Part shown: positions 1-9,712 of the stretch, piece after piece
Numbering within the stretch: position 1 is the stretch's first letter
How the letters are laid out: the number at the start of each line of letters is the position of its first letter
Origin: an uncultured Muribaculum sp.
Lineage (GTDB): Bacteria; Bacteroidota; Bacteroidia; Bacteroidales; Muribaculaceae
Assembly: GCA_910578785.1 (NCBI GenBank)
Contig: CAJTSJ010000016.1
Location: forward strand, 1-61,523
Direction of reading: 5' to 3'
Length of the DNA stretch: 61,523 bases
Translations under genes and position numbers: made by a program
Notes under the pieces: generated by a model
Told to the model about the DNA's origin: nothing
What the model saw: the letters and a program-made list of their open reading frames with translations, nothing else
Database searches by the model: none

Positions 1-25
1 GGAACAATTCATCAAACACTTTCGC

Positions 26-33
26 TAATTTTG
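26..33 (+). promoter_or_regulatory. Possible -7 promoter box of the M16 peptidase gene
   Basis: TAATTTTG fits the Bacteroidetes -7 consensus TAnnTTTG. No TTTG lies at the usual distance upstream, and the window begins only 25 bases before it, so the call is weak. It would give a leader of about 105 bases before the ATG at 147. Confidence 0.3.
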
Positions 34-146
34 CACTTGCTTGTTGACTCTACATTGAAATTTTTTAACGGCTCTTAATGGCGGATAGAAATATAATTTG
101 TACATTTGTCCTTTACAATCAATTATCTACTTTTAATACACAAATA

Positions 147-2975
147 ATGAAAAAGTATCTAATCAATCGCCTGTTAAGCGTTCTGGCGGTGATGATGGCG
201 TTGCCATCATTTGTCATTGCGCAGCAGATGCCTCCGATTCCGACCGACCCGAATGTCAGAATCGGAAAACTTGACAATGGATTGACGTACTACATCCGTC
301 ACAACGAGTATCCGAAGGGCCAGGCCGATTACTTTATCGCACAGAAGGTCGGTTCGATACAGGAAGAGGACAACCAGCGCGGTCTTGCCCACTTCCTCGA
401 ACACATGGCATTCAACGGATCCAAGCATTTCCCTGACAACAGCCTTGTACATTGGCTTGAGACCGTAGGCGTGAAGTTCGGACGCAACCTCAATGCCGGT
501 ACCGGATTTGACCAGACCACTTACTACTTTACCCAGGTGCCTACAGCACGCGAGAGCGTTCAGGACTCTTGTCTGCTTGTACTTGCCGACTGGGCCGACG
601 GACTTCTGCTTGAAGACGCCGAGATTGACAAGGAACGCGGTGTTATCCATGAAGAGTGGCGCAGCCGCAATGTCGGACAGCAGCGTCTCATGGAAGAAGC
701 GCTCCCGGTCATATATCCCGGCAGCAAGTATGCCGACCGTATGATTATCGGTACTATGGAGATTGTCGACAACTTCCCCTATCAGGACCTCCGCGACTAC
801 TATGAGAAGTGGTATCGCCCCGACCTTCAGGGTATAGTCGTTGTCGGCGATATCGATGTCGACCGTATAGAAAACAAAATCAAGGAGATATTCTCACCAA
901 TCAAGATGCCTGCCAACCCGGCGAAGCGTGAATATTACGAAGTTCCCGACAATGAGGAGACCATATATTACGTAGGCAAGGACAAAGAACTCCAGAATGC
1001 CATGGCATATCTGATGTTCAAGAGCGAGACACGTCCAGACTCATTGAAGGGTACGCTCGACTATCTTGTGGAGAATTATGCCACGGGAATGCTTATGCGC
1101 ATGCTCCGCGCACGTCTTGACGACATGATGACCAAACCCGATGCTCCGTTTGCTGTGGCTTCGGCAAGCAATGGCAACTATCTGTATGCCAAGACCAAGG
1201 ATGCGTTGACTATGGTGGCTGTTCCTAAAGGCAACGACATCATCCCGGCATTTGAGGCAGTCTATCGCGAGGCCCTTCGTGCTAAACGTGGCGGATTTAC
1301 CGCTTCGGAGTATGACCGCGTACGCAGTGAATACCTGTCGCAGCTTGAGAACAAATATAAGAACCGCAACACTATCACCAACACAGCGTTGGCAGAGGAA
1401 TATGTCGATAATTTCCATGACAACGAACCTATTCCCGGCATTGAGCTTGAATATCAGATTATGTCGATGCTTTCTCAGCAGATTAACGTAGACATGCTCA
1501 ACGCCGCCATGGCCGAACTGGTTCCCGACAACAACACTGTAGTCATGGTTATGCTTCCCGACAACGGCGAATATGTGATTCCTACCAAGGAACAGCTTGC
1601 CGAGGCCATGAAGCGAGTGGCCGCCGAGGATATCGAGGTATATGTAGACCAGGTTAAGTCCGAGCCTCTCATCCCGCAGCTTCCCGCTCCCGGCTCAATC
1701 GTTTCTACTTCTAAGGACGAGCATTGGGACGCTACCGTATGGAAGCTTTCAAACGGTGCCACTGTGGTAGTCAAACCGACTACGTTCAAGGACAACGAAA
1801 TCCTGTTCACGGCTTATGCCGCCGGCGGTACTTCGGCTCTTCCTGCCGAGTATGACGACATCCTCCGTGTGTTCTCTTATGTGTCTTCGACCAGCGGTCT
1901 CGGCGACTATACCGCCAGCGACCTTAACAAGTACCTTGCAGGAAAGCAGGCAAGCGTTTCGTTCGGATTTGACGATTATGACCGCACCCTGTCGGGCAGC
2001 ACTGTTCCCAAGGATCTGCCGACGTTGATGGAGCTTCTCTACATGACGTTTGCCGACGTGACCATTACCCAGGACGAGTTCGACGCCAACAAGAACACTT
2101 ATGTCGGTTATCTTCAGAATCAGGAAGCCGATCCGTCATATCAGTTCAGCAAGCGGTTGATGGAATATATGTATGAGTCGCCGCGCCGTCAGCTCGGAGG
2201 TGTCGACCTCATCAAGGCCGCCACACGTGAGCAGACTCTTGACGTAATCCATAAGGAACTTGCCAACCCCGGCGAATTCACATTCGTGTTTGTAGGTAAC
2301 ATCGACCTCGACACATTCAAGCCTCTTGTCGAGCAGTACATTGCGTCGCTCCCCGGCAAGGCGGTCAATGCAAGCGAAGTAAAACCTGATCCGGCTCTCG
2401 CATTGCGGGGAGGAAGCGGCACCGAACAGGTGACATATCCTATGGATACTCCGCAGACTTTGGTGGCCATTCTCGCTACTGCCGATATGCCATATTCATC
2501 AAAGGGTTCCAAGCTGGCTTCTGTAGCCGGGCAGATTCTTACTGCACGTCTGGTGAAGCAGGTGCGTGAAGAGAAGGGTGCCGTATACTCTATCGGAGCA
2601 TCTGGAAGCATGACGCGTGAGCCTTCGCTCCGTAATGTTGTCATGCAGACCGTATTCCCCATGAAGCCTGAGATGAAGGATGAGGTGCTTGGCATCATCG
2701 CCGGCCAGTTTGAAGACATGACTCAGAACATCTCGCAGGAAGAGCTTGACAAAGTCAAGGAATATATGGTGAAGGAAGCTACCGCCAACCGCGAAAAGAA
2801 CAGCTCATGGTTGTCGGCCATGGTAGCTTACCTGATTAAGCCTGTCGACGGATTCAGCGGTGCCGTTGAAGAAATCAACTCAATTACCACCGACGATGTC
2901 AAGACGTTTATGAAGGGTCTTATGGATCAGAACAACTATCAGGTGTTTGTAATGGACCCCGCAGAAAAGAAGTGA
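147..2975 (+). CDS. M16 family zinc metallopeptidase (pitrilysin/insulinase type)
   Basis: A two-lobed secreted or periplasmic zinc peptidase of 942 residues, the usual length for Bacteroidetes M16 proteins with two peptidase-like halves. The inverted zinc motif HFLEH (H82, E85, H86) sits in the N-terminal half; the second half (about residues 530-940) is the inactive partner lobe in this family. The frame is open from 78, but I start at the ATG at 147 because a clear signal peptide (MKKYLINRLL to about FVIAQ) begins there. Seen: motif, signal peptide, two-lobe length. Known of the family: degradation of peptides held in the closed clam-shell chamber. The substrate is unknown. It is monocistronic, with a terminator right behind it. 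Confidence 0.93.
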   Translation: MKKYLINRLLSVLAVMMALPSFVIAQQMPPIPTDPNVRIGKLDNGLTYYIRHNEYPKGQADYFIAQKVGSIQEEDNQRGLAHFLEHMAFNGSKHFPDNSLVHWLETVGVKFGRNLNAGTGFDQTTYYFTQVPTARESVQDSCLLVLADWADGLLLEDAEIDKERGVIHEEWRSRNVGQQRLMEEALPVIYPGSKYADRMIIGTMEIVDNFPYQDLRDYYEKWYRPDLQGIVVVGDIDVDRIENKIKEIFSPIKMPANPAKREYYEVPDNEETIYYVGKDKELQNAMAYLMFKSETRPDSLKGTLDYLVENYATGMLMRMLRARLDDMMTKPDAPFAVASASNGNYLYAKTKDALTMVAVPKGNDIIPAFEAVYREALRAKRGGFTASEYDRVRSEYLSQLENKYKNRNTITNTALAEEYVDNFHDNEPIPGIELEYQIMSMLSQQINVDMLNAAMAELVPDNNTVVMVMLPDNGEYVIPTKEQLAEAMKRVAAEDIEVYVDQVKSEPLIPQLPAPGSIVSTSKDEHWDATVWKLSNGATVVVKPTTFKDNEILFTAYAAGGTSALPAEYDDILRVFSYVSSTSGLGDYTASDLNKYLAGKQASVSFGFDDYDRTLSGSTVPKDLPTLMELLYMTFADVTITQDEFDANKNTYVGYLQNQEADPSYQFSKRLMEYMYESPRRQLGGVDLIKAATREQTLDVIHKELANPGEFTFVFVGNIDLDTFKPLVEQYIASLPGKAVNASEVKPDPALALRGGSGTEQVTYPMDTPQTLVAILATADMPYSSKGSKLASVAGQILTARLVKQVREEKGAVYSIGASGSMTREPSLRNVVMQTVFPMKPEMKDEVLGIIAGQFEDMTQNISQEELDKVKEYMVKEATANREKNSSWLSAMVAYLIKPVDGFSGAVEEINSITTDDVKTFMKGLMDQNNYQVFVMDPAEKK

Positions 2976-3003
2976 TGTAAGTTAGAATCAATATGCTTGT
3001 GTG

Positions 3004-3042
3004 AGCAGGCGGTTCCAGTACGGGCCCGCCTGCTTATTTTTG
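3004..3042 (+). terminator. Rho-independent terminator of the M16 gene
   Basis: A 9-bp stem, AGCAGGCGG (3004-3012) with CCGCCTGCT (3026-3034), is followed by TATTTTTG, 28 bases after the stop codon. Confidence 0.8.
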
Positions 3043-3118
3043 TGTAATTGTCTGTAGCTGTATGAAAGCTTGATTTGAGGCTTCGTCGAGGGCTTGTAGG
3101 ACGCTCGCCCGGATGGAA

Positions 3119-5140
3119 TTACCAGGTCATGCGCTTCAGCAGATTGTATGAGGGAACTATTCCGAGTTCCCCGGCCTTGCTGAGGTTTTCGACACCGGCA
3201 TCCTTGTTGCCGAGGCGCATATACAGGTACCCCCGGTTGTAATAGGCTTCGCCGAAGTCGGGTTTAAGCTCGATGGCCTTGGAGTATGCGCTTAGTGCTG
3301 AAGTCAGGTCGCCGGCTTCGACGAGCAGGTTGCCCTTGTTGTAGTAGGCGAAGGCCGAGCGCGGGTCAAGTTCAATCACTTTGTCGAAGTCGGCTATAAT
3401 TTCGGCCATTTGAGCCTTGGCCAGGTGCGAATCGAATCCCGGCAGGCTGATTGACTTGCCCGGCTCCTGGTTTTCGGGCTGTATGCCGTCAAGTTCCATC
3501 TGTTTCAGACGGGTGTTGGCACGCAGGAAATATGCCATTGTAAAGTCCGGGGTCAGTTCGATGGCTCGGTCAAGGTCGGCTATGGCGTGGGCGTAGTCGT
3601 GGAGGGTGTAGTAGTCCATGGCGCGTCCGAAGTAGTCGATGGCGCGCGGTGCGTGGGTCTCCAGATAGGAGTTGTAGTATTCTATTGATGAGAAGTGTTT
3701 GGCTATTTGCTCCTCGTCAGACAATTGCGGTTCGTGGTTGGTGACCATCACAATGAAGCGGAGCTGCCGGGTGGCGTTGATGTCGTCGATATCCTTGATG
3801 TAGTAGGGCGAACGCTTTATCTCGTTCGTCAGCAGATAGTAGCTGAGAGTGAACACCGGCTCGATTTCGACCTGAATCTTCCGGTCCTGTACGCGTCCTT
3901 TGATGCCTTCGGTCTGATATTCCTCTTTGACTTGGGCGTTGTTGTCGATGGTCAGGAGCGACTTGAAGCGGTTGGCTACGTCCTCTTGTGTCTCATTGGG
4001 CTTCTGGTCAGGTTCGGTGTCGTCATCGTCGGTAGGAGTTGCCGCCTTGGATAGCGCAAGCGACTTATTATAGTCCTTCTCGGCGAGGCTCATGTTGCCC
4101 ATGGCGCGGTAGTCCTCGCAACGCAGGAAGTATGCTCCCGCAAACGACGGATAGGCTGATATGACGCGGTTTATGTCGTTGATAGAGTTCTCGTATGCTC
4201 CAATCTCTTTGTATAGCAATGCGCGGTTGTAGAGAGCCTTGTAGTTGTTGGGCTCGAGCTGGAGCACCTGCGAGAAGTCGTCGATAGCCTTGTTGTTGTC
4301 CTGTACCTCGGAGCGGAGCAGTCCGCGGTTGAACAGGGCCGCGAGGTTCATCGGGTCGAGCTGTATGGCGTAGTCGTAGTCGGCCATGGCTCCGAAATAG
4401 TCGTCGAGGTTATATCGGAGGAATGCCCTGTTGACGAAAAATCCGGCAAACTGGGGCTGAAGCTTTATGGCTTCGTCCATGTCGGCCAGCGCGTTTTCGA
4501 AATTTCGTTCAGAATTGATGGCCACGTCTGCGCGCATCACGTAGGCGTTGGTGTTGTTTTTGTTGATTTCCAGGGCTTTCTCAATGTCGGCCAGGGCGGC
4601 TATAGTGTCGCCTTTGGCCATAAACATCCGGGCGCGTCCGACATACCCGTTGTCGTAGCGCGGATAGTGGCGCAAGAGGGTGTTGAAAGTGTTTTCGGCA
4701 TTCTCATAGTCCTTAAGTTCTTCTTCCGCCAGGGCTTTGTTGAGGAGTATGCCGCGGCTTTCGGGCAACTGTTCGAGGGCGGTGGCATAGTCGTCGATGG
4801 CTTCCTTGGTACGTCCTAAATTCTGACGGGCGACACCGCGCACTTCGTATGCGTTTGTGATGAAGGGGTTTAGCTTTATGGCTGTTGAGGCGTCTTCTTC
4901 AGCTCCACGGTAGTCGTCGAGGCTGATTTTGGCGATGGCGCGGTAGAAGTATGGCTGTGCGAGATATGGCTTTGCTTCGATGACCTTGTTGAAATACTGT
5001 ATGGCCAGCACATAGTCTTCAAGATAGAGTGAATTCTGGCCTATGCGCATCACCTGATTTGTGTTGATCTGGGCGTGAAGATTACCCTTGGCAAATGAAC
5101 ATAATAAGGCTATAATAAGTATATATTTAAGACGTTTCAT
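3119..5140 (-). CDS. Tetratricopeptide-repeat protein, exported
   Basis: A 673-residue protein made almost entirely of TPR units. A signal peptide (MKRLKYILIIALLCSFAKGNLHAQ) precedes roughly ten helical repeats of the form A-x-x-[FY]-x-x-A-I-x-L-x-P in residues 25-370. An acidic linker (TPTDDDDTEPDQ) and a non-TPR stretch of about 120 residues follow, then at least three more repeats up to the C-terminus. TPR arrays are protein-protein scaffolds; in Bacteroidetes such long exported TPR proteins often serve envelope complexes, but nothing here names a partner. It is transcribed alone, convergent with the M16 gene and divergent from the NADH dehydrogenase. Confidence 0.88.
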   Translation of the reverse strand: MKRLKYILIIALLCSFAKGNLHAQINTNQVMRIGQNSLYLEDYVLAIQYFNKVIEAKPYLAQPYFYRAIAKISLDDYRGAEEDASTAIKLNPFITNAYEVRGVARQNLGRTKEAIDDYATALEQLPESRGILLNKALAEEELKDYENAENTFNTLLRHYPRYDNGYVGRARMFMAKGDTIAALADIEKALEINKNNTNAYVMRADVAINSERNFENALADMDEAIKLQPQFAGFFVNRAFLRYNLDDYFGAMADYDYAIQLDPMNLAALFNRGLLRSEVQDNNKAIDDFSQVLQLEPNNYKALYNRALLYKEIGAYENSINDINRVISAYPSFAGAYFLRCEDYRAMGNMSLAEKDYNKSLALSKAATPTDDDDTEPDQKPNETQEDVANRFKSLLTIDNNAQVKEEYQTEGIKGRVQDRKIQVEIEPVFTLSYYLLTNEIKRSPYYIKDIDDINATRQLRFIVMVTNHEPQLSDEEQIAKHFSSIEYYNSYLETHAPRAIDYFGRAMDYYTLHDYAHAIADLDRAIELTPDFTMAYFLRANTRLKQMELDGIQPENQEPGKSISLPGFDSHLAKAQMAEIIADFDKVIELDPRSAFAYYNKGNLLVEAGDLTSALSAYSKAIELKPDFGEAYYNRGYLYMRLGNKDAGVENLSKAGELGIVPSYNLLKRMTW

Positions 5141-5264
5141 CGGCAGTTCTTTATATTGCGGCTTTTGGAGAAATGAAATTCACAGTAAAGTTACTGTTTA
5201 TGGAGTTGTTAAAAAAACATCTGCCTCCGTTTTGGCATTTATTTTTCAAAAAAATAACATAATT

Positions 5265-6545
5265 ATGGCTCAAAAAGAGAAGATAGTCGTGGTCGGAGGC
5301 GGTTTTGCGGGATTGAATTTCGTGAAGCGCATCGACCGTACTAAATATGATGTAGTGCTTGTTGACAAGAACAACTACCACAGTTTCCCTCCGCTGTTCT
5401 ATCAGATTACATCTGCGGGACTTGACCCGGCGAGCATCTCGTTTCCGTTCAGAAGGGAGATGCACAAGATGAAGTCGCATCCCGAATACCACATGGGCGA
5501 TGTGAGCCGTATAGACACTGTCAACAAGAAAGTGACCACCCAATACGAGACTATCAGTTATGACAAGCTCGTTATAGCGGCCGGCACGGGAAACAACTTT
5601 TTCGGTATAAACGACCTTTACAAGTATGTATATACGATGAAGAGTACGAGCGAGGCATTGAGGTGCCGCAACGAGCTCCTTGACAGACTTGAGCGGGCCA
5701 GCATAGAGAAAGACCCCGTAAAACGGCGCAAGCTGTTGAGTTTTGTGGTCATAGGCGGGGGCCCTGCCGGGGTAGAGGTAGCCGGAGCCATAGGCGAAAT
5801 GAAACGTTACGTCATGAGGCGCGAGTATCCTTCTATAAATCCTGACGAACTGCAGATAATTCTTGTCGAGGGTTCCGACAAGTTGCTCCGAACCATGAGT
5901 GAGACAGCGTCGCGTTATGCACTTGACGCTCTTAACAATCTGATGGTGAGTGTAAGGCTTAACAAAGTCATGAAGTCATACGATGACAATGTAATCACCT
6001 TTGCCGACGGCGAAACCCTGTATTCGGAGGTAGTGATATGGACAGCGGGGGTTACGGGCGTTACGTTCAATTTCGAAGGCCGGCAACCGGAAATGAGCCG
6101 TGGTGGCAGACTGGCCGTAGATGAGTACAACCGTGTGCAGGGTATTGACGATCTGTTTGCCGTGGGAGATATAGCCTGCCATGTCGACGACCGCTATCCC
6201 GGCGGATGTCCGCAGTTGGCCCAGGTGGCCATACAGCAGGCCCGGACACTTGCCCGTAATCTGAATAAGGACCGGTTTGACGAACCGTTCAAGTATAGGG
6301 ATAAAGGTTCAATGGCGACTATCGGACGCAACAGGGCGGTGGCCGACCTTAAGCATCTTAAACTGACCGGATGGATAGCATGGATGGCGTGGATGTTCGT
6401 ACATCTGGTGTCGATTCTCGGTATGCGCAACAAGCTGACCGTGCTTGTCAACTGGACCTGGGCATATTGGTCGTATCCGACATCGCTCCGATTGATGCTT
6501 CACCCTGCCCGTTATCCGCTCCGCTCGCGTTGGGGCGAGCGTTAA
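5265..6545 (+). CDS. ndh: Type II NADH dehydrogenase (NDH-2)
   Basis: A single-subunit, non-proton-pumping NADH:quinone oxidoreductase with FAD. The 426-residue protein has two Rossmann folds: GGGFAG at residues 11-16 for FAD and a second glycine motif, GGGPAGVEVAGA, for NADH near residue 165. The late FAD motif AVGDIA is also present. The C-terminal 60 residues are tryptophan-rich and amphipathic (WIAWMAWMFVHLV), as expected for the membrane-anchoring end. The frame is open from 5088, but the ATG at 5265 starts directly before the first beta strand as in all family members. It abuts the convergent GNAT gene with only 5 bases between stops. Confidence 0.93.
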   Translation: MAQKEKIVVVGGGFAGLNFVKRIDRTKYDVVLVDKNNYHSFPPLFYQITSAGLDPASISFPFRREMHKMKSHPEYHMGDVSRIDTVNKKVTTQYETISYDKLVIAAGTGNNFFGINDLYKYVYTMKSTSEALRCRNELLDRLERASIEKDPVKRRKLLSFVVIGGGPAGVEVAGAIGEMKRYVMRREYPSINPDELQIILVEGSDKLLRTMSETASRYALDALNNLMVSVRLNKVMKSYDDNVITFADGETLYSEVVIWTAGVTGVTFNFEGRQPEMSRGGRLAVDEYNRVQGIDDLFAVGDIACHVDDRYPGGCPQLAQVAIQQARTLARNLNKDRFDEPFKYRDKGSMATIGRNRAVADLKHLKLTGWIAWMAWMFVHLVSILGMRNKLTVLVNWTWAYWSYPTSLRLMLHPARYPLRSRWGER

Positions 6546-6550
6546 ACTAT

Positions 6551-7114
6551 TCAGATTGTGAATATAGGTAGATACATTCTTCGTGTATGTTTCCCTAAAT
6601 CAGATATGGTCTGAAATTCAAATCCCAATTTATCGTGATAGAAATTTATAGTGCGGTAATTGTTCAGGGCATCGACTGTGACGAATTGGCACCCGGCAAT
6701 TCTCAAGTTTGCAAAAGTCATTTGTACGAATTCGGCGATAATCCTACCGATATTCCGCGACTGCATGTCTTTTCTGACAGCGAGATGCCCTATGTTTACA
6801 GCAGGATATGACGGTTGACGTTGAAAAATATCATTGTATTCAATATCAAGGTTGGGAAAATCGACTTTGTCTTCATATTCTAAAGCCAAAACATCATTTG
6901 CCAAAGTGAAAAGCCCTGCAATCTCGCCGGATTCCAGAAACGTACACTTGTAAGGTATGAGATACTTGTATTTAGAGCATAAATAGGCCTCGTTATAAAA
7001 GAAATCGTCAATTTCGGCTACCCCGCAAGAGAAATCGGAGAGCGATACTATATCGTCCTCTGTCAAAGGAGAGAAGTCTAATTCAGAAGCCGAATAGCGG
7101 ATTTTTTCCTCCAT
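6551..7114 (-). CDS. GNAT-family N-acetyltransferase
   Basis: A 187-residue GCN5-related acetyltransferase. The acetyl-CoA loop region is recognisable around AVRKDMQSRNIGRIIAEF (about residues 115-132, the R/Q-x-x-G-x-G/A variant), followed by the helix and the beta strand VTVDALNNYRTINFYHDKLGF typical of GNAT motif B. Its first 32 bases overlap the end of the small gene upstream, so the two are translationally coupled. A GNAT protein preceded by a tiny overlapping gene is the layout of GNAT toxin-antitoxin pairs such as TacA/TacT, but the small partner does not show a clear ribbon-helix-helix, so toxin function is inference. Confidence 0.85.
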   Translation of the reverse strand: MEEKIRYSASELDFSPLTEDDIVSLSDFSCGVAEIDDFFYNEAYLCSKYKYLIPYKCTFLESGEIAGLFTLANDVLALEYEDKVDFPNLDIEYNDIFQRQPSYPAVNIGHLAVRKDMQSRNIGRIIAEFVQMTFANLRIAGCQFVTVDALNNYRTINFYHDKLGFEFQTISDLGKHTRRMYLPIFTI

Positions 7115-7268
7115 TTCGTTTCATGATGGTATTATATGTCTCGTTGGCTTGCTCAATCCTGTGCCGTTCTTGAGGAGTTAAATCCCCTCGCATACGACGT
7201 GCCATCTCTAATCTGAAGTGTTCTACCTCAGATTTCTTCATCGGTGGATTTGGGTTGGAAGGAATCAT
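7083..7268 (-). CDS. Small charged protein upstream of and overlapping the GNAT gene; antitoxin candidate
   Basis: A 61-residue, strongly charged protein that I do not recognise as a named family. A proline/asparagine-rich start (MIPSNPNPPMKK) is followed by a predicted long helix (SEVEHFRLEMARRMRG), a turn (DLTPQ) and a second helix (RHRIEQANETYNTIMKRNGG). An alternative start is the internal ATG at 7241. It overlaps the GNAT gene by 32 bases in another frame, and a promoter with an inverted repeat stands directly upstream. Small size, charge, overlap and operator-like repeat fit an autoregulating antitoxin; no activity can be claimed from sequence. Confidence 0.65.
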   Translation of the reverse strand: MIPSNPNPPMKKSEVEHFRLEMARRMRGDLTPQERHRIEQANETYNTIMKRNGGKNPLFGF

Positions 7269-7295
7269 GTTTGGTATAGTTAATTATTAAGAAGA

Positions 7296-7359
7296 CTTTG
7301 GCGCTGTTTTTAATTGATTAACAACGCCAAAGATACAAAGTTTTATGTGTAAAAGCAAC
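7296..7359 (-). promoter_or_regulatory. Promoter of the small protein/GNAT pair with an inverted repeat over the -7 box
   Basis: Read on the minus strand, GTTG (7356-7359) and TATCTTTG (7328-7335) are separated by 20 bases, a good -33/-7 pair. An inverted repeat with arms CTTTGGCG (7325-7332 and 7296-7303 on opposite strands), extended by TGTT/AACA, begins inside the -7 box and spans the predicted start point. It could be an operator or a hairpin at the 5' end of the mRNA. Confidence 0.6.
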
Positions 7360-7372
7360 AGTTGCCTGTGAT

Positions 7373-9700
7373 TTATTCTGACTTGATTGAATTGACGGGG
7401 TTGTCGAGGGCAGTGCGCCGTGCAAGCAGGGCTACGCAGATGAGTATCAGAGCCAGTATTCCGAGTCCGGCCAGCACATAGTATACCGGCAGATAGTCGA
7501 CAACGATGTAGAACTGTTCAAACCACATCCGGCCTATGTACCATGCGCCCGCGATGCCTATGACTACGGCCGGCACAGCCACCTTCATAACATCTGTGCA
7601 GATAAGCCTGATGATGTCCGAGGCTTCGGCGCCGTTGACCTTGCGTATGGCTATCTCCTTGGAGCGCCGCTGTATCTCGTCGCGCACGAATCCTATCAGA
7701 CCCATAAGCACGATGATGGCTATGATGGCGGATGTCAGGAGTATGATGGTGCGGAAGAAGCGGACTGTGGCATACTTGTCGGCAACTACCTCGCTCACGA
7801 TGTCGAAGTGTGACTTCGCTCCTGAAAATGCCTTGGTCATGTCTTCGTTAAGCTTTGCTATATTGGCTTTTACAGGCTCTTTTACGCGCACCAGCAGATA
7901 GTTGACATTGTTTTCAACCGATGACATGTATGTGGACAGATATGGTTTCGGTTCCGACATATAATCACCGATTACGAAGTCCTTGACAAGTCCGACGACC
8001 TTCATGCGGTCACCGTTCAGATTGACAACTACGGGGTCGGGTGTCGCAAAAATGCTGTCGGGATTCCAATGCATGAGGCGACAGAATTCCTCATTGACCA
8101 CCGCTTCATCGTCGGCTTTCTGTGCACGTCCCTTCAGCAGCTCCATGCCTTGTGCCTTGATGTAGTTCTCCGTGCTTGAGTTGAGGCGAGTCGAGAATAG
8201 CACGTTGCCGCGGCCGTCGCGGATGTATTCGCCTGAGTAGCCCCATGGCGGTATGCTCCACGCCGCGCTTACATCTTCCACATACGGAAGCCCTTTCATA
8301 TAGCTTATCAGAGCCGGCGACTGGTCGCGGTTGCCTGGAACAAGCGAATAGCCGAAAGCCGTGTGGACTGTATCGTATCCCACGGAGTGTCCGAGGACAA
8401 ACGAGTATTGCACCGACACTGCACACAGCAATGAGGCCACGAACGCTATCCCGCCGAACTGGATGAAGAGCAGGGCGCGTTTCCACGCGGCGTTGCGCTC
8501 GGTGAACCGCCTGAACACCTGGGTGACCGGTATGCGGCTGAACATGCGGGCCGGAGTAAGTCCGCCGATAAGGAACAGCAGGCCGAACACCGCCACGATG
8601 GACCATTTGTATTTGTCAAGAATCCACGCCACATTGATGCCTGCGATAGAGTCCATATATTCACGAGTGTAGTAGAGCGTGACGGCGGCGACTACGGCCG
8701 ACATCGCCAACACTATACCGGTCTCGACGAGGAACATCACGGCGATGGTGGCCGGGGAGGCTCCGCTGCATTTATGTACGCCGATGGCTTTGGCTCGGTA
8801 TGAAAGCGAAGCTATGGATATGAGTACGTAGTTGAGCGCGGTGACAAGTATGAGCGACAACCCGAGTATGACCGCTATCGCAAGGATTGTTCGGTGCGAG
8901 TCGTTGCTCCTCGACGTTTCTGTAAGCGGACGTACAAGTAGGTCGACGGTGACATCGCCCGGAGGACATATGTCTTTCCACATTTTAGCCACTTCGCGGT
9001 TGAACTCGTCGAGGTCGGTGCCTTTTCGCAGGCGTAGATATTCGTAGAATGAATCGCCTCCGTTCAGTCCGTAGTACAGCCACTGGCGGTTGATTATTGT
9101 CGGCATGGACGCCACTGCCGCCGGACGCACCGACGCGTTCTGTGGGACATCCTCGAAGATTCCCTTTACCGTGGCGTCCATGTTCAGAGCCTTTACGGTC
9201 TTGCCGATGGGGTCTTCCGGGCCGAATATGGTTTCAGCCGTGCTTTTGCTCAGATAGACCACGTCCTGTGTGACAAGATCTTTGCGGGGATTGCCCTGGA
9301 GCACCTGTATGCCCATAGTGTCGAAAAACAGCGAGTCGGCGCATACAGTCGTGCCGGGCCAGTATTGGGTTCCGTTATATTCAATCGACGGATTTGCGCT
9401 CCATATCGACGTGGCATCCTCCACCTGCTCGGGAAAGTGTTCGTAGATTATTCCGGCCACGGGTCCGTAGCATTGCTGTTGCGGCGGTTTTGTGTTGCCT
9501 GTCGAGTTGTAGGTAAACTGCATCCATATCTGTTGGATTTCGTCGCTGTCGCGGTAGCATTTGTCGTAGTTGACGATGTAGAGAAACATGTCGAGCAAAA
9601 ACACGCACATGGCCATGCCGAGTCCGAGCGACACGACTTTGACAAGTGTGGACCACGGCGAGTGGCGGAGCACACGTATGGCATAGATTATCTTCTTCAT
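7373..9700 (-). CDS. ABC transporter permease, MacB/FtsX type
   Basis: A 775-residue inner-membrane permease of the FtsX superfamily in the duplicated Bacteroidetes form. An N-terminal membrane helix (about residues 18-40) is followed by a large periplasmic MacB-type domain (about 45-265), three membrane helices (about 270-375), a fourth helix beginning the second half (around 405-430), a second periplasmic domain and three C-terminal helices (VRFFRTIILLTSAIIAIIVLMG onward). The sequence RRSKEIAIRKVNGA before the last helices is the typical FtsX coupling segment. With the ATPase 12 bases upstream it should form a MacB-like mechanotransmission exporter. The substrate is unknown; no MacA-like adaptor or TolC is in the window. 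Confidence 0.9.
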   Translation of the reverse strand: MKKIIYAIRVLRHSPWSTLVKVVSLGLGMAMCVFLLDMFLYIVNYDKCYRDSDEIQQIWMQFTYNSTGNTKPPQQQCYGPVAGIIYEHFPEQVEDATSIWSANPSIEYNGTQYWPGTTVCADSLFFDTMGIQVLQGNPRKDLVTQDVVYLSKSTAETIFGPEDPIGKTVKALNMDATVKGIFEDVPQNASVRPAAVASMPTIINRQWLYYGLNGGDSFYEYLRLRKGTDLDEFNREVAKMWKDICPPGDVTVDLLVRPLTETSRSNDSHRTILAIAVILGLSLILVTALNYVLISIASLSYRAKAIGVHKCSGASPATIAVMFLVETGIVLAMSAVVAAVTLYYTREYMDSIAGINVAWILDKYKWSIVAVFGLLFLIGGLTPARMFSRIPVTQVFRRFTERNAAWKRALLFIQFGGIAFVASLLCAVSVQYSFVLGHSVGYDTVHTAFGYSLVPGNRDQSPALISYMKGLPYVEDVSAAWSIPPWGYSGEYIRDGRGNVLFSTRLNSSTENYIKAQGMELLKGRAQKADDEAVVNEEFCRLMHWNPDSIFATPDPVVVNLNGDRMKVVGLVKDFVIGDYMSEPKPYLSTYMSSVENNVNYLLVRVKEPVKANIAKLNEDMTKAFSGAKSHFDIVSEVVADKYATVRFFRTIILLTSAIIAIIVLMGLIGFVRDEIQRRSKEIAIRKVNGAEASDIIRLICTDVMKVAVPAVVIGIAGAWYIGRMWFEQFYIVVDYLPVYYVLAGLGILALILICVALLARRTALDNPVNSIKSE

Positions 9701-9712
9701 ACCTTGCGCATA

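Noticed and set aside
2189..2719. 176-codon open frame antisense to the M16 peptidase
   Set aside because: A shadow of the codon bias of the real gene; low-complexity serine/threonine composition and no start context.
5088..5264. N-terminal extension of the NADH dehydrogenase frame by 59 codons
   Set aside because: The Rossmann fold of this family starts within a few residues of the N-terminus; the extension overlaps the divergent TPR gene's start.
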